Positions 19,990 through 31,000 of a stretch of DNA of 64,000 nt are shown here, one piece after another. The stretch covers positions 55,604 to 119,603 of the forward strand of contig MLAK01001271.1 of assembly GCA_001839685.1 (NCBI GenBank), given 5' to 3'. The number at the start of each line of letters is the position of its first letter. Position 1 is the stretch's first letter. The notes beneath the pieces were generated by a model. The model did no database searches. It was not told where the DNA came from and saw nothing but the letters and a program-made list of their open reading frames with translations. A program made the position numbers and the translations under genes. This DNA is from Tritrichomonas foetus. Its lineage: Eukaryota > Parabasalia > Tritrichomonadida > Tritrichomonadidae.

Positions 19990-21879
19990 TTATGAATATG
20001 AGGCTGCAAACTTCCTTTGATCTTGACCAGTATTATCAAACGAGAACCTTGTTCTGTGTCTCGCCATTGGCTTTGGAAGACGCATTGGATTATTTGTATA
20101 TTGGGCATCACTGAAATCATCATCCCATTTCAATTGTTCTTTTGTTAAAGTTGGCCCACGATTAATCAAATCCTGAATTTGCGGAATTGCGTAAAACAAA
20201 TATGGTTTACACTTAAATTGGAACCAATAATAAACTAAGGCTTTATAAGAATTCGCCCAAATCATTTCCCAGTTAATTAATCCGTCATTATCAATTGTTG
20301 GTGATGATTTTGAATTTTCAGTAGAATTTGTATTTGATGTACTCATGTGGAATTCTGTCATTAAGTTTGGAATAGCTGGGAGACATTCATCAAAGAGAGC
20401 TTTCACCTTTTCTGAATAATCTTGTAAAGTCTTTGGATTCTCACCACTTCTGTTATAAAGATGTTCGTATTTCTCTTTATTAGCTGGATTTTGCATAACA
20501 GGATGTAGCATGATTACTTTTTGTTGCAGAGCTTGAATGATACATGCTAGTGCGTGGAAATTGTTTAATTTGTCAAGTGCCTCCGCAATTTGTAAAGTTC
20601 TTGTAATTGCATTTCCCATATCTTGTGCTTGAGTAATAGTTTCAAAAGCCAAAAGTGTTAACTTTTTACCGAAATCGAAAAATTCGGAAAGTGTTGGAGT
20701 TTGATGCGAAATTCCTTGAATTCTTGATGCAATAATGAATTCACGTGAGTGAACAACCTTAAATGCATTATGGAATAAAAGAGTTATTTGCCTGGCAACT
20801 TCAGTTGGATCAGGATCGATTAATTTCAAATTTGGCTGGAAAAGAATTTGATAATTCGAAATAATTGGTTGCTCAGTTGCTGTTGGAGTTCTTTGGTTTT
20901 TAGGCCCATATTGAATATCAGGCAAATATGTTAAAACTGTCTGTGTATATTTATAAACGTTTTGACAAGCTGGATCTTCCATAACTCTACGTAAAAATCT
21001 GCCAATAGCCTTTATTGTTTTATTTCCAATAAATTTGCCATGCTCGTTGACCCATTTTTTAATTAGGTTAACAATCATGAGCCTTAATTGTGATTGACCA
21101 TACGGCAAATTTGGATGCTCTTCATAATTCAAATCGAACAACGTAATAAGATGTTCCAAAAAGTGCTCGGATGAAGTAATCGCATGAAGTGACAAGAAAA
21201 ACCGAGTCATATCTTGCAAAGCATGCTGATCACCAGTCGTTGTAACCAATACGACAAGACGATTTAATGATCCACGAATTAAAGTGTTCAATGTTTGCTT
21301 CCTGCCTGAATTCTCATTATAAATAGCATTAATGTTTGGATTTTGGAGCTCTTTGTAAATTTCACACATTTTTGAATCACGATAAGGTGATGCAAAAAAA
21401 TCTTCTTCCAAATTTTCATCAACAAAGTGATGGTGTGGATCCGGTGCAATATTCCAGGGATTTTCGTGTGGTAAAATGCCGAGAGAGACCAGAAGCATTA
21501 ATGTGGTTTTATCCCATGGTTGCTTTGAATGCTGGAATTTGAGCTGGCTTTCTTCTTGTAGAGTTTCGGCAGTATTATACATTCCTATTGCGCAAAGGTG
21601 CTGATAAACAAGTTCGAGAATTGAATATCGATTGACGTGGGGTAAAATGGCAGTAGTATCTGTATGAACGAGGTTGGCAAAAGAGTGACCACCTGTCCAT
21701 GGAAGAACTCTTTCTCTTAAAGCGAAAAGTTGAAGATTATCATTCGTAACTTGAGATAGCCATTGGGATCTCTCCTCTGCAAGAGACTCTGGTGGAATTG
21801 CAATTTCGTTATCTTGAGAAAGTGGTTCGGGAACTGAAGCGGAATGCGCCATTGACATCTGTGGCGGAGACGAATCCAT
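19990..21879 (-). CDS. Ras guanine-nucleotide exchange factor (RasGEF)
   Basis: Predicted activator of Ras-family GTPases by GDP/GTP exchange. About 629 residues from the ATG at 21877-21879. The open frame reaches 21909 only through a TTG, which I reject as a start. Order: a disordered N-terminus; a LisH-like helix pair near residues 75-110 (LELVYQHLCAIGMYNTAETL); an N-terminal REM-type helical region (about 185-340); and a C-terminal CDC25-homology catalytic domain (about 360-595) with PTEVARQITLLFHNAFKVV, an R-x-A-E-L/NF-type core (TRTLQIAEALDKLNNFHALA) and a helical hairpin. Trichomonads carry expanded Ras-like GTPase sets, so the partner cannot be named. Cytosolic. Its 3' end converges with the GAF-PDE gene. 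Confidence 0.85.
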   Translation of the reverse strand: MDSSPPQMSMAHSASVPEPLSQDNEIAIPPESLAEERSQWLSQVTNDNLQLFALRERVLPWTGGHSFANLVHTDTTAILPHVNRYSILELVYQHLCAIGMYNTAETLQEESQLKFQHSKQPWDKTTLMLLVSLGILPHENPWNIAPDPHHHFVDENLEEDFFASPYRDSKMCEIYKELQNPNINAIYNENSGRKQTLNTLIRGSLNRLVVLVTTTGDQHALQDMTRFFLSLHAITSSEHFLEHLITLFDLNYEEHPNLPYGQSQLRLMIVNLIKKWVNEHGKFIGNKTIKAIGRFLRRVMEDPACQNVYKYTQTVLTYLPDIQYGPKNQRTPTATEQPIISNYQILFQPNLKLIDPDPTEVARQITLLFHNAFKVVHSREFIIASRIQGISHQTPTLSEFFDFGKKLTLLAFETITQAQDMGNAITRTLQIAEALDKLNNFHALACIIQALQQKVIMLHPVMQNPANKEKYEHLYNRSGENPKTLQDYSEKVKALFDECLPAIPNLMTEFHMSTSNTNSTENSKSSPTIDNDGLINWEMIWANSYKALVYYWFQFKCKPYLFYAIPQIQDLINRGPTLTKEQLKWDDDFSDAQYTNNPMRLPKPMARHRTRFSFDNTGQDQRKFAASYS

Positions 21880-22187
21880 TTGGAAATTTTTGCTGTAAAA
21901 AGTTAACAAAGCTGATCAAAAAGTTGTCGAACAAACTATGAAAAAGTTTGTTTTGCGAAATGAATTGATATAAAGTATTCAAATTTGCTATTCATTCCTG
22001 AAAAAATTTGACTCTTCTTGTTTCTCAGAGATTGCTTATATAGCAACTTTCTTATAACAGATGAATTTCATAACCCACCCTTTGGCAAATTTCATAATTC
22101 ACAACCAATGAGAATGATAAGTAAATTAAATTTAATAAAAAAAAAAAGTCAGAGATAGAGAAAAAGTAGATAGATAATCCTTTATAT
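21880..22187. other. Short spacer between two minus-strand genes
   Basis: RasGEF 5' region and HECT-ligase 3' end. No feature recognised beyond a short A-run near 22138. Confidence 0.5.
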
Positions 22188-24302
22188 TTATACAATTCCG
22201 AATCCTTCGGTGTGCTGTATTGCCAGCATCACCTTTTCAAACATTACATTCTTTGATCGATAATCAGGTAGTGTGAAAGTATTAAAACAAGTGTGAGAAA
22301 TTGGAAGCCTTTCATAGTCAGCACCTCTTTGAATGACAAGCTTCATTTTTCCAAGTCCACCAACTGGCGCACGATCTGTTCCAGTTGCAAATTTCAAAAA
22401 CATCAACTTTTGCTTAGTTGAAAAATTCTCAAAAATTTCCCAAAACCACTTAACAGCGCGCGATTTTGCGGTATAGCCGTCTTTATAAACAGCTCCCCTT
22501 TTCAGGGCACCCCAGTCTAAAACCTCTTCGCCCGATACAAGGATATCGATTTCTGCAGGATCAAGAAGTTTATACGACGGCGTACGACATGATAATTCAA
22601 AACCACGACGAAATGCATCAAAATGCGATTCTATACTTTTGACAAGCATGAAGTTTATATATGAGCCAATATAAAAATCTACGTTCTCGTTACAAACTTC
22701 AACATCCTCCATTCCGTCGACGAGTGGAACAATGACTTTGTCACCAAAACAGTCTATTGTCGTACTAAAAGTTAAGCAAAGTGCAGAAACATCCTCATTA
22801 CGATTCACCATGTCCACAATCGCACTCAAACTTGATGCAAGCTGAGAATCGATTTCTCTGAGGTCATTCAAAGTTAACGGATTTTGTGGTGTAAGCAGTC
22901 GTTTATAAATAACTCGGGGAAACCGAATAGGAAGGACGATAGAATTATGTATCGCCAATCCGACAACTGCACCAACTAAAAAAAATGAACGATCACCTTC
23001 AAATGAGCATTGTGAAAACCAGTGATACTTATCATTAACAATTACAAACATTCCATGATCAGGGGAAAAAAGTCTTTCTGACACCAGATATAAAAATTCA
23101 CGAGATGGTCCACCAACATCAATTGCATGTTCACCTTCGAAAATGATGCGCAGTTTCTTCAAAAAGCTAAATGAGTTCTGTATAGATAACTGAGTAACCG
23201 CATCATCAACTAAATGATCTCTTCGAATTCTTAAGGTCAAAAAAAGGTCATTATTTGACCTTGATCCAAAAGTATTCAAAAGAAATGAACGATAAGCGCC
23301 AATCCCCATAAAATGCTCTGATTCAAGTTGGCAAATGGCAGCTTTTGTTTTAATTGATAACACGTACGGTGTTTTGAGTATACTTGGTTTATGGTTTTGT
23401 TTCAATTCAAGTTCTTCTTCTAAATTAATCGCTTCATTAATATGGTGGTTATAAAAAATTGAAGGTGAAAATGGCTTCTCAAAAAGTGAATTAACATCAT
23501 AGTAAACGGAAAGCGTTTTTAAGTAATTCGAAACATCAGTGGAATGCGGATTTGGATGCGAATGCATCGAAAAATACATGGAGATTGCAACATGCGAAGC
23601 ACCAACGATTTGAACGAATAGCTTTGGAAGAGTCGAAAGCCAATTTTTCAAAATTTGATTGGCCCGCTTTGATAAGTTTCCAATCATAATCAATAATGGC
23701 TCCAAAACGATACTAAAACACGACGGGGCAATTATCGCTGGAAAATAGAACAATAAAAGCAACGCTCGCAATTGCGAATATTTTTCGATTTGAACTTGAC
23801 TTAGCAATTTCTTTGAAGCATTCGAAATTACATCAAGTACAGCTGCATTCAAATGTGGAATTGAAGACAATTTCGAAGAAAAATCGTATAATAAGTCATC
23901 ATCGATCGCCGAATTAAAAATTGAAAGGGGCTGATCATTTGAGGGCAAAATACAACAAAATTTCTCGAAATCCAAAAAATTTTGACGTAGTTGTTCGATT
24001 GTCTCCTTGGTGTTGATCCTTTCTTTTGATAAATCTTTGACGATAAACTTCAAAACGAAATTTTTAAACGTTTCTTGTTGCGCACGATGTTCGGGATGTA
24101 ATATACAGTACGGGAGATCAGGGCAAAGATTGTTAGTTTGATTGTGAGTGACGGCACAACGCTGGGCATTTAAATATTTTTCTTGGTCCGAAAGATCAGC
24201 GTATATGAATTTAGAACAGTTTGAACAATACTGATTACAGCAATCAATTTTTTCGCATCCATAAGTAAACTGATATTTGTAGCAGCCTGCAATAAAATCC
24301 AT
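22188..24302 (-). CDS. UBE3A-like AZUL-HECT E3 ubiquitin ligase
   Basis: E3 ligase that accepts ubiquitin from an E2 as a thioester and passes it to substrates. The 704-residue protein opens with a Cys-rich AZUL-type zinc finger (Cys7, 16, 21, 22, 26, 29; GCEKIDCCNQYCSNC), the N-terminal hallmark of UBE3A/E6AP, where it binds the proteasome. A helical middle region is followed by the HECT domain (about 330-704), starting near FMGIGAYRSFLLNTFG. The catalytic Cys672 sits in SHTCFNTFTLP, 32 residues from the C-terminus, and the protein ends EGFGIV, all canonical. ATG at 24300-24302. Overall it is shorter than human UBE3A but carries the full architecture, so orthology or co-orthology is likely. 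Substrate unknown. Confidence 0.92.
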   Translation of the reverse strand: MDFIAGCYKYQFTYGCEKIDCCNQYCSNCSKFIYADLSDQEKYLNAQRCAVTHNQTNNLCPDLPYCILHPEHRAQQETFKNFVLKFIVKDLSKERINTKETIEQLRQNFLDFEKFCCILPSNDQPLSIFNSAIDDDLLYDFSSKLSSIPHLNAAVLDVISNASKKLLSQVQIEKYSQLRALLLLFYFPAIIAPSCFSIVLEPLLIMIGNLSKRANQILKNWLSTLPKLFVQIVGASHVAISMYFSMHSHPNPHSTDVSNYLKTLSVYYDVNSLFEKPFSPSIFYNHHINEAINLEEELELKQNHKPSILKTPYVLSIKTKAAICQLESEHFMGIGAYRSFLLNTFGSRSNNDLFLTLRIRRDHLVDDAVTQLSIQNSFSFLKKLRIIFEGEHAIDVGGPSREFLYLVSERLFSPDHGMFVIVNDKYHWFSQCSFEGDRSFFLVGAVVGLAIHNSIVLPIRFPRVIYKRLLTPQNPLTLNDLREIDSQLASSLSAIVDMVNRNEDVSALCLTFSTTIDCFGDKVIVPLVDGMEDVEVCNENVDFYIGSYINFMLVKSIESHFDAFRRGFELSCRTPSYKLLDPAEIDILVSGEEVLDWGALKRGAVYKDGYTAKSRAVKWFWEIFENFSTKQKLMFLKFATGTDRAPVGGLGKMKLVIQRGADYERLPISHTCFNTFTLPDYRSKNVMFEKVMLAIQHTEGFGIV

Positions 24303-25177
24303 AAATAAATTTTAATATAATTTGTAAAGTATTGAAATGTATTCAATTTATTTCAATCATGAATCTAACAAATAACTTTTTCAATATTCATTAAAATTTG
24401 AAAAAATGTAACTTACTCACAAAAATATTATCATCTATCAAAAAGTGGAATGAGATAACTTTCGATCTATTCACAATATCATCATTTCTGTTTTGTAATC
24501 TATGTGAAATGATCGTTAAAGTTTTCGTCCTATTAATTGGAGGAATTATCGGATTTAAAAAAGAATTGAATACATCTACTATGGAACATATTGAAATATT
24601 TCTATAGAATGAGACTTTTTATCATTGAAAAATTGAGAAAAATAAATATTTTCACACGGTTTTTTGACGAAATAATTTTTCTTTTATCTTTCTTAGTGTC
24701 CGAAATAAATCAAATATAATTACTTTTTATTGTTTAAATTACTCTCATTAATATCAAAAACTTATTATTGATAAATATTTTGTGATTATAATTTGTTCAT
24801 GATTCCAATCTGCTTTAAAATGGAAAGTAATCAAAATTTCATAATGACTTATTCTCTTCATTTTTGTCCTTGCTCTATTCTTGAAGGCAAATTCAATAGA
24901 ATTCTTCTTGAAAAATTAAAATTTCAACAAATTGCCATAATTCGATTTTTAAATTTAAAGAATCTTTTTTCTCAAAGTTAGGAAAGATTTTATTCCCACA
25001 ATAATGATTGTTGTTGTAATATTTGATGAACAAACTTCATATATCACAATCGATTATATTTAGTTAATATATCATTTGTTAACCAATCATTATCTAAAAT
25101 TATGACTAAGAGGTCAATATTTTTCGCCAAAACAATGAAAAATCATAAAAGGAATCAAAAAATATAAAAAAATCGCT
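24303..25177. other. Divergent promoter region
   Basis: Between the HECT ligase (-) and the HMG/FG gene (+). Very AT-rich. A TCATAA at 25143 lies 33 nt before the FG-gene ATG. The small open frames at 24398 and 24793 are not convincing. Confidence 0.5.
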
Positions 25178-27469
25178 ATGTCTTGTAACCTTGGAGGCAC
25201 AGGCTTTTTCAGTGGTTTTAATACGAGCTTCAAGAACAATGGAAATAAAAACGGTAACAATGAAAACAAAAAAGATGATGATGCAGCTCAGTCTAGCGGA
25301 AATTTTGTGATGGCATGCCCAGAAACGCCAATTTCGTTTTTCAGGAAAGAAAGGGAAGAAGAATTTGCAAACTCAAATTTATCAGAATTTGAAATTTGCG
25401 CCCAGCTTGGGCGCGACTTTGAGGCGCTTTCTGATGCTGAAAAGCAAAAATACGTTGACATGGCCAAAGAAGCACAAGAAAAAATGGAACCTCGTCCATT
25501 GCCAAAAATAGTCAAAGGTGGTGGATTTGGATCAGGTGGTGGATTTGGATCAGGTGGTGGATTTGGACAAGGTGGTGGATTTGGATCAGGTGGTGGATTT
25601 GGAAAAGGTGGTGGATTTGGAAAAGGTGGTGGATTTTCAATTAATTTTTCAAAACAAGATGCATCAAAGAGAGATGAAAATAAAGATGAAATCAAAAGTG
25701 AAAGCAGCAAGCCAGATATTTCTCAAAAACAAAATGATGGGAAACCCGAATCATCACAAAATTCACAGAGTTCTAATTTTTCGTTCACATCATTATCTTC
25801 CAAGAGGCCAATTGGTGAAACTTCAACATCAGGTGAATCGAATAATTCACTCCTCGGTTGGCCACTTGGAGAAGTGGCAAAACCAGCTAATTCATCATCA
25901 AACAACACATCTAATGCATTTGCTAAAACTGCATTGCGTCCGCATACAACCAGCATGGCTGATGTAGCCACTACTAGTTCTGCATTTGGTTCTCATAGTA
26001 CTGCATTTGGAAATCCAGGTGGTTCTCCACCTACAGCAATAAATACCGGTTTTGGTACTAGTGGTTTTGGTGCTAGTTCTGGTTCTGGTTTTGGTGCTNN
26101 NNNNNNNNNNNNNNNNNNNNNNNNNNNNNNNNNNNNNNNNNNNNNNNNNNNNNNNNNNNNNNNNNNNNNNNNNNNNNNNNNNNNNNNNNNNNNNNNNNNN
26201 NNNNNNNNNNNNNNNNNNNNNNNNNNNNNNNNNNNNNNNNNNNNNNNNNNNNNNNNNNNNNNNNNNNNNNNNNNNNNNNNNNNNNNNNNNNNNNNNNNNN
26301 NNNNNNNNNNNNNNNNNNNNNNNNNNNNNNNNNNNNNNNNNNNNNNNNNNNNNNNNNNNNNNNNNNNNNNNNNNNNNNNNNNNNNNNNNNNNNNNNNNNN
26401 NNNNNNNNNNNNNNNNNNNNNNNNNNNNNNNNNNNNNNNNNNNNNNNNNNNNNNNNNNNNNNNNNNNNNNNNNNNNNNNNNNNNNNNNNNNNNNNNNNNN
26501 NNNNNNNNNNNNNNNNNNNNNNNNNNNNNNNNNNNNNNNNNNNNNNNNNNNNNNNNNNNNNNNNNNNNNNNNNNNNNNNNNNNNNNNNNNNNNNNNNNNN
26601 NNNNNNNNNNNNNNNNNNNNNNNNNNNNNNNNNNNNNNNNNNNNNNNNNNNNNNNNNNNNNNNNNNNNNNNNNNNNNNNNNNNNNNNNNNNNNNNNNNAC
26701 AGCAATAAATACCGGTTTTGGTGCTAGTACTACTTTTGGTGCTAGTTCTGGTTCTGGTTTTGGTGCTAGTTCTTTCAATAAGCGGAATGGTGATGAACCA
26801 AAAGGATTGTTCAATAACCCTAATAAATCGAATTCAACAAACCATGATCGCCAACAAACCTCAACAGTTTCTGCATTCAATACAGGATCGACATCAGATA
26901 GCAAAGGTATGTCAGGTTTTTCATTTGGAAACTGTTCAAATGCATTTAAGAAACTATCAGAACCCAACGAACCACCAAATAATTCAACTCAACAAAATAA
27001 CTTGAATCAACAGAATCCATTCTCTTTTAGACCACCAATAAACAATATATCTATTACATCCAATAACGCTAATAATAACAGCAGTAATATCAATAACTCG
27101 AATAATAGCAAGATGAGTCGGAATGATAACAGTGATAAACAAAACGATAATGACTTCGAGACATTCAGAAACAGTATCTTTCCTACCATTTCAGATGTTG
27201 TATCTAGTTTACCTAAAGAAAAGGTTGATGAGCTCATCACAAAACTCTACAACATTTCACGTTCGGCAAGCACTTCAGGCACCAGCCAACAACAACAACA
27301 ACAACAACAACAGCAGCCGAACTTGGGAATGTTGCCACCTTTTGGAATAGGTATGATGATGCTACCTTTTGGAATGTTACCTTTTGGAGTGCCAATTTTC
27401 GGAATGCTACCTTTCGGAAATGGTATGATGCCTCCACAGCAACAGAAACAACAACAGCAACCACAATAA
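25178..27469 (+). CDS. HMG-box-like protein with FG-repeat and poly-Gln tail
   Basis: About 763 residues as assembled, with a 600-N gap inside. Residues 47-103 resemble an HMG box (PETPISFFRKEREEEF, then EICAQLGRDFEALSDAEKQK). Then come seven GGGFGSG-type repeats, a Ser/Asn-rich linker, and long GFGASSGSGFGA repeats running into and out of the gap. A conserved-looking helical stretch (near FPTISDVVSSLPKEKVDELI), poly-Gln, and a Met/Pro tail with repeated LPFG complete it. FG repeats are the hallmark of nuclear-pore proteins that bind transport receptors. An N-terminal HMG-like domain on such a protein is unusual. The reading frame is kept across the gap. Nuclear location is inferred. It could instead be an HMG-type chromatin protein with a phase-separating tail. 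Confidence 0.65.
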   Translation: MSCNLGGTGFFSGFNTSFKNNGNKNGNNENKKDDDAAQSSGNFVMACPETPISFFRKEREEEFANSNLSEFEICAQLGRDFEALSDAEKQKYVDMAKEAQEKMEPRPLPKIVKGGGFGSGGGFGSGGGFGQGGGFGSGGGFGKGGGFGKGGGFSINFSKQDASKRDENKDEIKSESSKPDISQKQNDGKPESSQNSQSSNFSFTSLSSKRPIGETSTSGESNNSLLGWPLGEVAKPANSSSNNTSNAFAKTALRPHTTSMADVATTSSAFGSHSTAFGNPGGSPPTAINTGFGTSGFGASSGSGFGAXXXXXXXXXXXXXXXXXXXXXXXXXXXXXXXXXXXXXXXXXXXXXXXXXXXXXXXXXXXXXXXXXXXXXXXXXXXXXXXXXXXXXXXXXXXXXXXXXXXXXXXXXXXXXXXXXXXXXXXXXXXXXXXXXXXXXXXXXXXXXXXXXXXXXXXXXXXXXXXXXXXXXXXXXXXXXXXXXXXXXXXXXXXXXXXXXXXXXXXXTAINTGFGASTTFGASSGSGFGASSFNKRNGDEPKGLFNNPNKSNSTNHDRQQTSTVSAFNTGSTSDSKGMSGFSFGNCSNAFKKLSEPNEPPNNSTQQNNLNQQNPFSFRPPINNISITSNNANNNSSNINNSNNSKMSRNDNSDKQNDNDFETFRNSIFPTISDVVSSLPKEKVDELITKLYNISRSASTSGTSQQQQQQQQQQPNLGMLPPFGIGMMMLPFGMLPFGVPIFGMLPFGNGMMPPQQQKQQQQPQ
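25517..25639. repeat. 18-bp tandem repeat encoding GGGFGS
   Basis: About seven copies of GGTGGTGGATTTGGATCA (variants CAA and AAA in the last codon) encode Gly-Gly-Gly-Phe-Gly-X within the FG protein. Confidence 0.85.
26099..26698. other. Assembly gap (600 N)
   Basis: A run of 600 N inside the GFGASSGSGFGA-coding repeat. Both flanks carry the same repeat, and the frame happens to be preserved. Confidence 0.95.
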
Positions 27470-28087
27470 TGACAAGTTAAAGTCAATTTAAAAACTAATC
27501 AATCTTTAAATATCTAGATATTTAATTTATTTTTCTTTTTTGATTTGAATATTTTATAGAATGAGATATAGAAAGTCGATTATTTGCTTTTTCATGTGAT
27601 TGATTCAATTCTCAAGAGAATTACTATCTATTACAATTGGGAATAGAACATAGTTATTTTCAACCAATCACTTTTATAATATGATTGCATAAAAGTAAAG
27701 CTAAAGTTAAAAAAACAATTTTAAGAATGAGCTGAATATTGTTCATCCTTTCAATTTTGTACCCGAAAACTTCCGACAGTACTGTCCGTTTTTTTTTTTT
27801 CTAGTATTGACCAATTTCATACTGGTAGCTTTGTCTGGTATTTGAAAAATACTCATTTAGAGAAGAATGAGAAACTTTCTAATTGTTCCATCAAATAATG
27901 CTTCTGGCTGTTATATATAGCATCGAAAGTAATGTAAAGATGATAACTTTTTATGAGCAACACATTACAAGGGTAAATATTGCAAACTCTTAAGTAAAAA
28001 AAAAATCTAAGAAGAAAATAATATAAAAATAGGGTAAAAATCTAATTTATATATTACATACTTGCTATTAAGTGAAAATTAACGTAG
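27470..28087. other. Convergent 3' spacer
   Basis: Between the FG gene (+) and the cyclase gene (-). AT-rich, with a T-run at about 27790. Nothing else recognised. Confidence 0.6.
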
Positions 28088-31000
28088 TTATTTCTTCTCA
28101 ACGAGATAAGTGATTGTATTCCCATTTTTGATTTCAATTTCACCTCTTTCTTGTATCTTGAAATTACCTCCATAAATTAATTCATAAACAGCACGAGAAA
28201 TGTGAACTTTCATAGGAACTCCATGATGTTCCATTTGTTGGGCCATGTTGATTGTTGGACCAAGAATTTCAAATGTTGGTTTTTCTGTTCCAAGAACGCC
28301 AGCAACGATAGGTCCACCTGTATTTACACCAACACGAATTCTTAACGATTGGTTTATTTTTTCATTCAATACTTGAATTGCATCAATTGCATCTAAGCCA
28401 AATTCAACAACATCCTTTGCATGAGTTGCAGGCTGATTAACCTCCATGAAAATTCCACCTGCTGCCATGTAGCAATCACCAATGCATTTAATTTTAGTCA
28501 TGGTTGTATGAATTTGTGTTAATGCATCAAATTCTTTAAACAACATGTTCAATGTTTTCATGACAGTTGCTGCAGGTAATGAGCCACACCATGGAGTGAA
28601 TGAAACAATATCCATGAAGACAATTGTAACACTTTGTACAGCAAATGAAATGTCTTTTTCGCCTGCTGCAACACGAGCTACTAATCTTGGTGGTAAGATA
28701 GAGCTAAGTAATTGATCACTTTTTGCTTTCTCTTCTTGGATAAGTTTATCATACATAACACTTTGTGTTATATCTCTCGAAACAACGAAGAGCCATTCTG
28801 CCATAACGACGAATTGCATTTCAACGTATTTTTCACCACCATCTTTATTTTTGAAGTAGAGATCATTTCTTTCAAATGTTTTCTTTTCAACACCTGGTGC
28901 AAAAATGCCCTTGAATGGATTTTCATTCTCGAATATATCACCAAGCTTTTCAATATGATTTCCGATAAGGTCTTCTTTCGTAAGTGAATGGAAAATTCGC
29001 TCAGTTGATTTATTAGCAGAGATAATGGTTCCATCAACTTTAAGAATAATCATAGAATCAGGCATTTCTTCAACCAAGTTGTCATAAAAATCGGAATCAC
29101 GTGTTGTAAAATCAACGCTTGATTGTTTAAAGTTGCCGGATAAAATGCTTGTAACATTGGTGTTACTTAGAACAACTTTTCCTGGACAGTGAAGCAAAAG
29201 TGTTAGTGCAAATCTCTGTTTTGCCTCAGATTGGCTCAATGCATAGAAATACAAGCCAATAATGCATAAAACAAGAAATGCCACAAGATAGCTAGCTAAG
29301 TTCATTGTTGAAGTTCGAGCTTCCATAGAATCAACAACAAGTCTAGCTACTTCTTGGAAAAGTGGATAATAGAATTGATCAAAAATATGAACCATATAAA
29401 TATGATAAATATGTGTCAAGTATTCGCTGTTACCTGCGAAAATAGCATGATTTGGTGTATTCTTGTAAATGTTAACAAGATTATTGATAAGTAATTCGCA
29501 GTAAGCCATAGTAGCTTCAGATGTCATACAATTATAAACTTCATGAAGATTTGTTGGATTGAAATTATTATCACATCTAGCACTACTTACAATTGATTCA
29601 ATATCAATTCCTAATGCAGCGAATGATGGTGCATTGTTAGCTTCATCACCGTATTTAACATATGAGAATTCATTTTGTCCTTGAGTTTGCCAGTCATTAA
29701 TTACTCCAAGAATAGAATCTCTGTCAAATCCACGGCTTTCAAAATTAACTGATGGGAAAACAGCACCTGGTAATAAATGAATAAGAATAACTGATGCAAA
29801 TTCATAAGTGTATGATGCATAAATATGATCAACATGTGGTGATGTTTGATCAAGTTGATTACCAGCATTCTTAAAGCACAGAACTAAGTAGATACACATA
29901 GCAATTTGAGCAACAGCAATAACTATGCTCACTAGAATTGTGATAACGTTATCGAGAGTTTTACTGCCTCCAGAATCTGAAGAAGTAGAGAATAATTTCA
30001 ATAAATTTTCTTCTTGCTTGCTTAATTCTTCATCTCGTGATTTTGATGATCTTTCTTCGGATTCTTCTTTACGAAGAATTTTGAATTGTTCAGCAACATG
30101 AGAAACCACACTTTTTTGAAGGGTTGTTAAACATTTATAAATAGTCATTTTATCTCTATTCATCGTTGTAATGATTACCGCAGTAACCACAGTATAAATA
30201 ATTGCTAATAATAAGCAAATGGCAATCATGGCATACAAGGTAATTTGTTTGATTCGTAAATTCACCTTATTGATATAGCTTAGCATAAGTTTGATATCTG
30301 AAGACAAAACATCAGACATTCCTCTTAAGTTGTTAACTGGTGTAACGAAGTATCTTTTATTGAAAACATCGATTGGTACTTGGGGAGTTGATAAAATTTC
30401 TTCGAACTGTGCAATGTATAAGGCAGATGCATCCATAATCGACATTTCTTCATAGGTAATGTTATATACAATTGTAGATCGGTTATTGGTCATATTATGC
30501 CAACCATCTAAATACGTTGGATCAGAATAGTGTGTGAAATTGAAACTTGGGGAAAAGAGCATTTCACGAACAGTGTCCATTGCTTCATTTCCTTTCTTGT
30601 AACTCATCATTGGCTGTAGAATGGCCAAAATCTCAGCAGTGTTTTGAGAAATGTATCTCAATTGTGTTTTTGTATCAAATGTGCCTCCCCATGCAGGCCC
30701 TGCTGTTTCATATTCATTTAAAGTGTCGCCAATGACTTCATATTTACTAAATGGGAAAAGAACTTGACCAGGGAAATTGGGATGATCATCTGGATATGAA
30801 ACTTCAAGATTCTCTCCTGCATAATGAATCATCACACCAAATGCTTGGAAAAGTGTTGCACGTAAGCGAGTAAGGCCATAAAGGTAATCTAATGACCCAG
30901 TGGTTTCATCAATGAAAATAGGTACACAAACTGTGATACAAATGTATGGAACAAGGAATAGAATCACATATAAAATAATATGAGTCCATCTTGCATTTGA

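Noticed and set aside
21880..21909. Upstream extension of the RasGEF frame
   Set aside because: The first codon would be TTG. The ATG at 21879 is the first eukaryotic start. The same reasoning applied at 35966 (TTG), 32918 (TTG), 57327 (TTG), 46455 (GTG) and 6265 (GTG).
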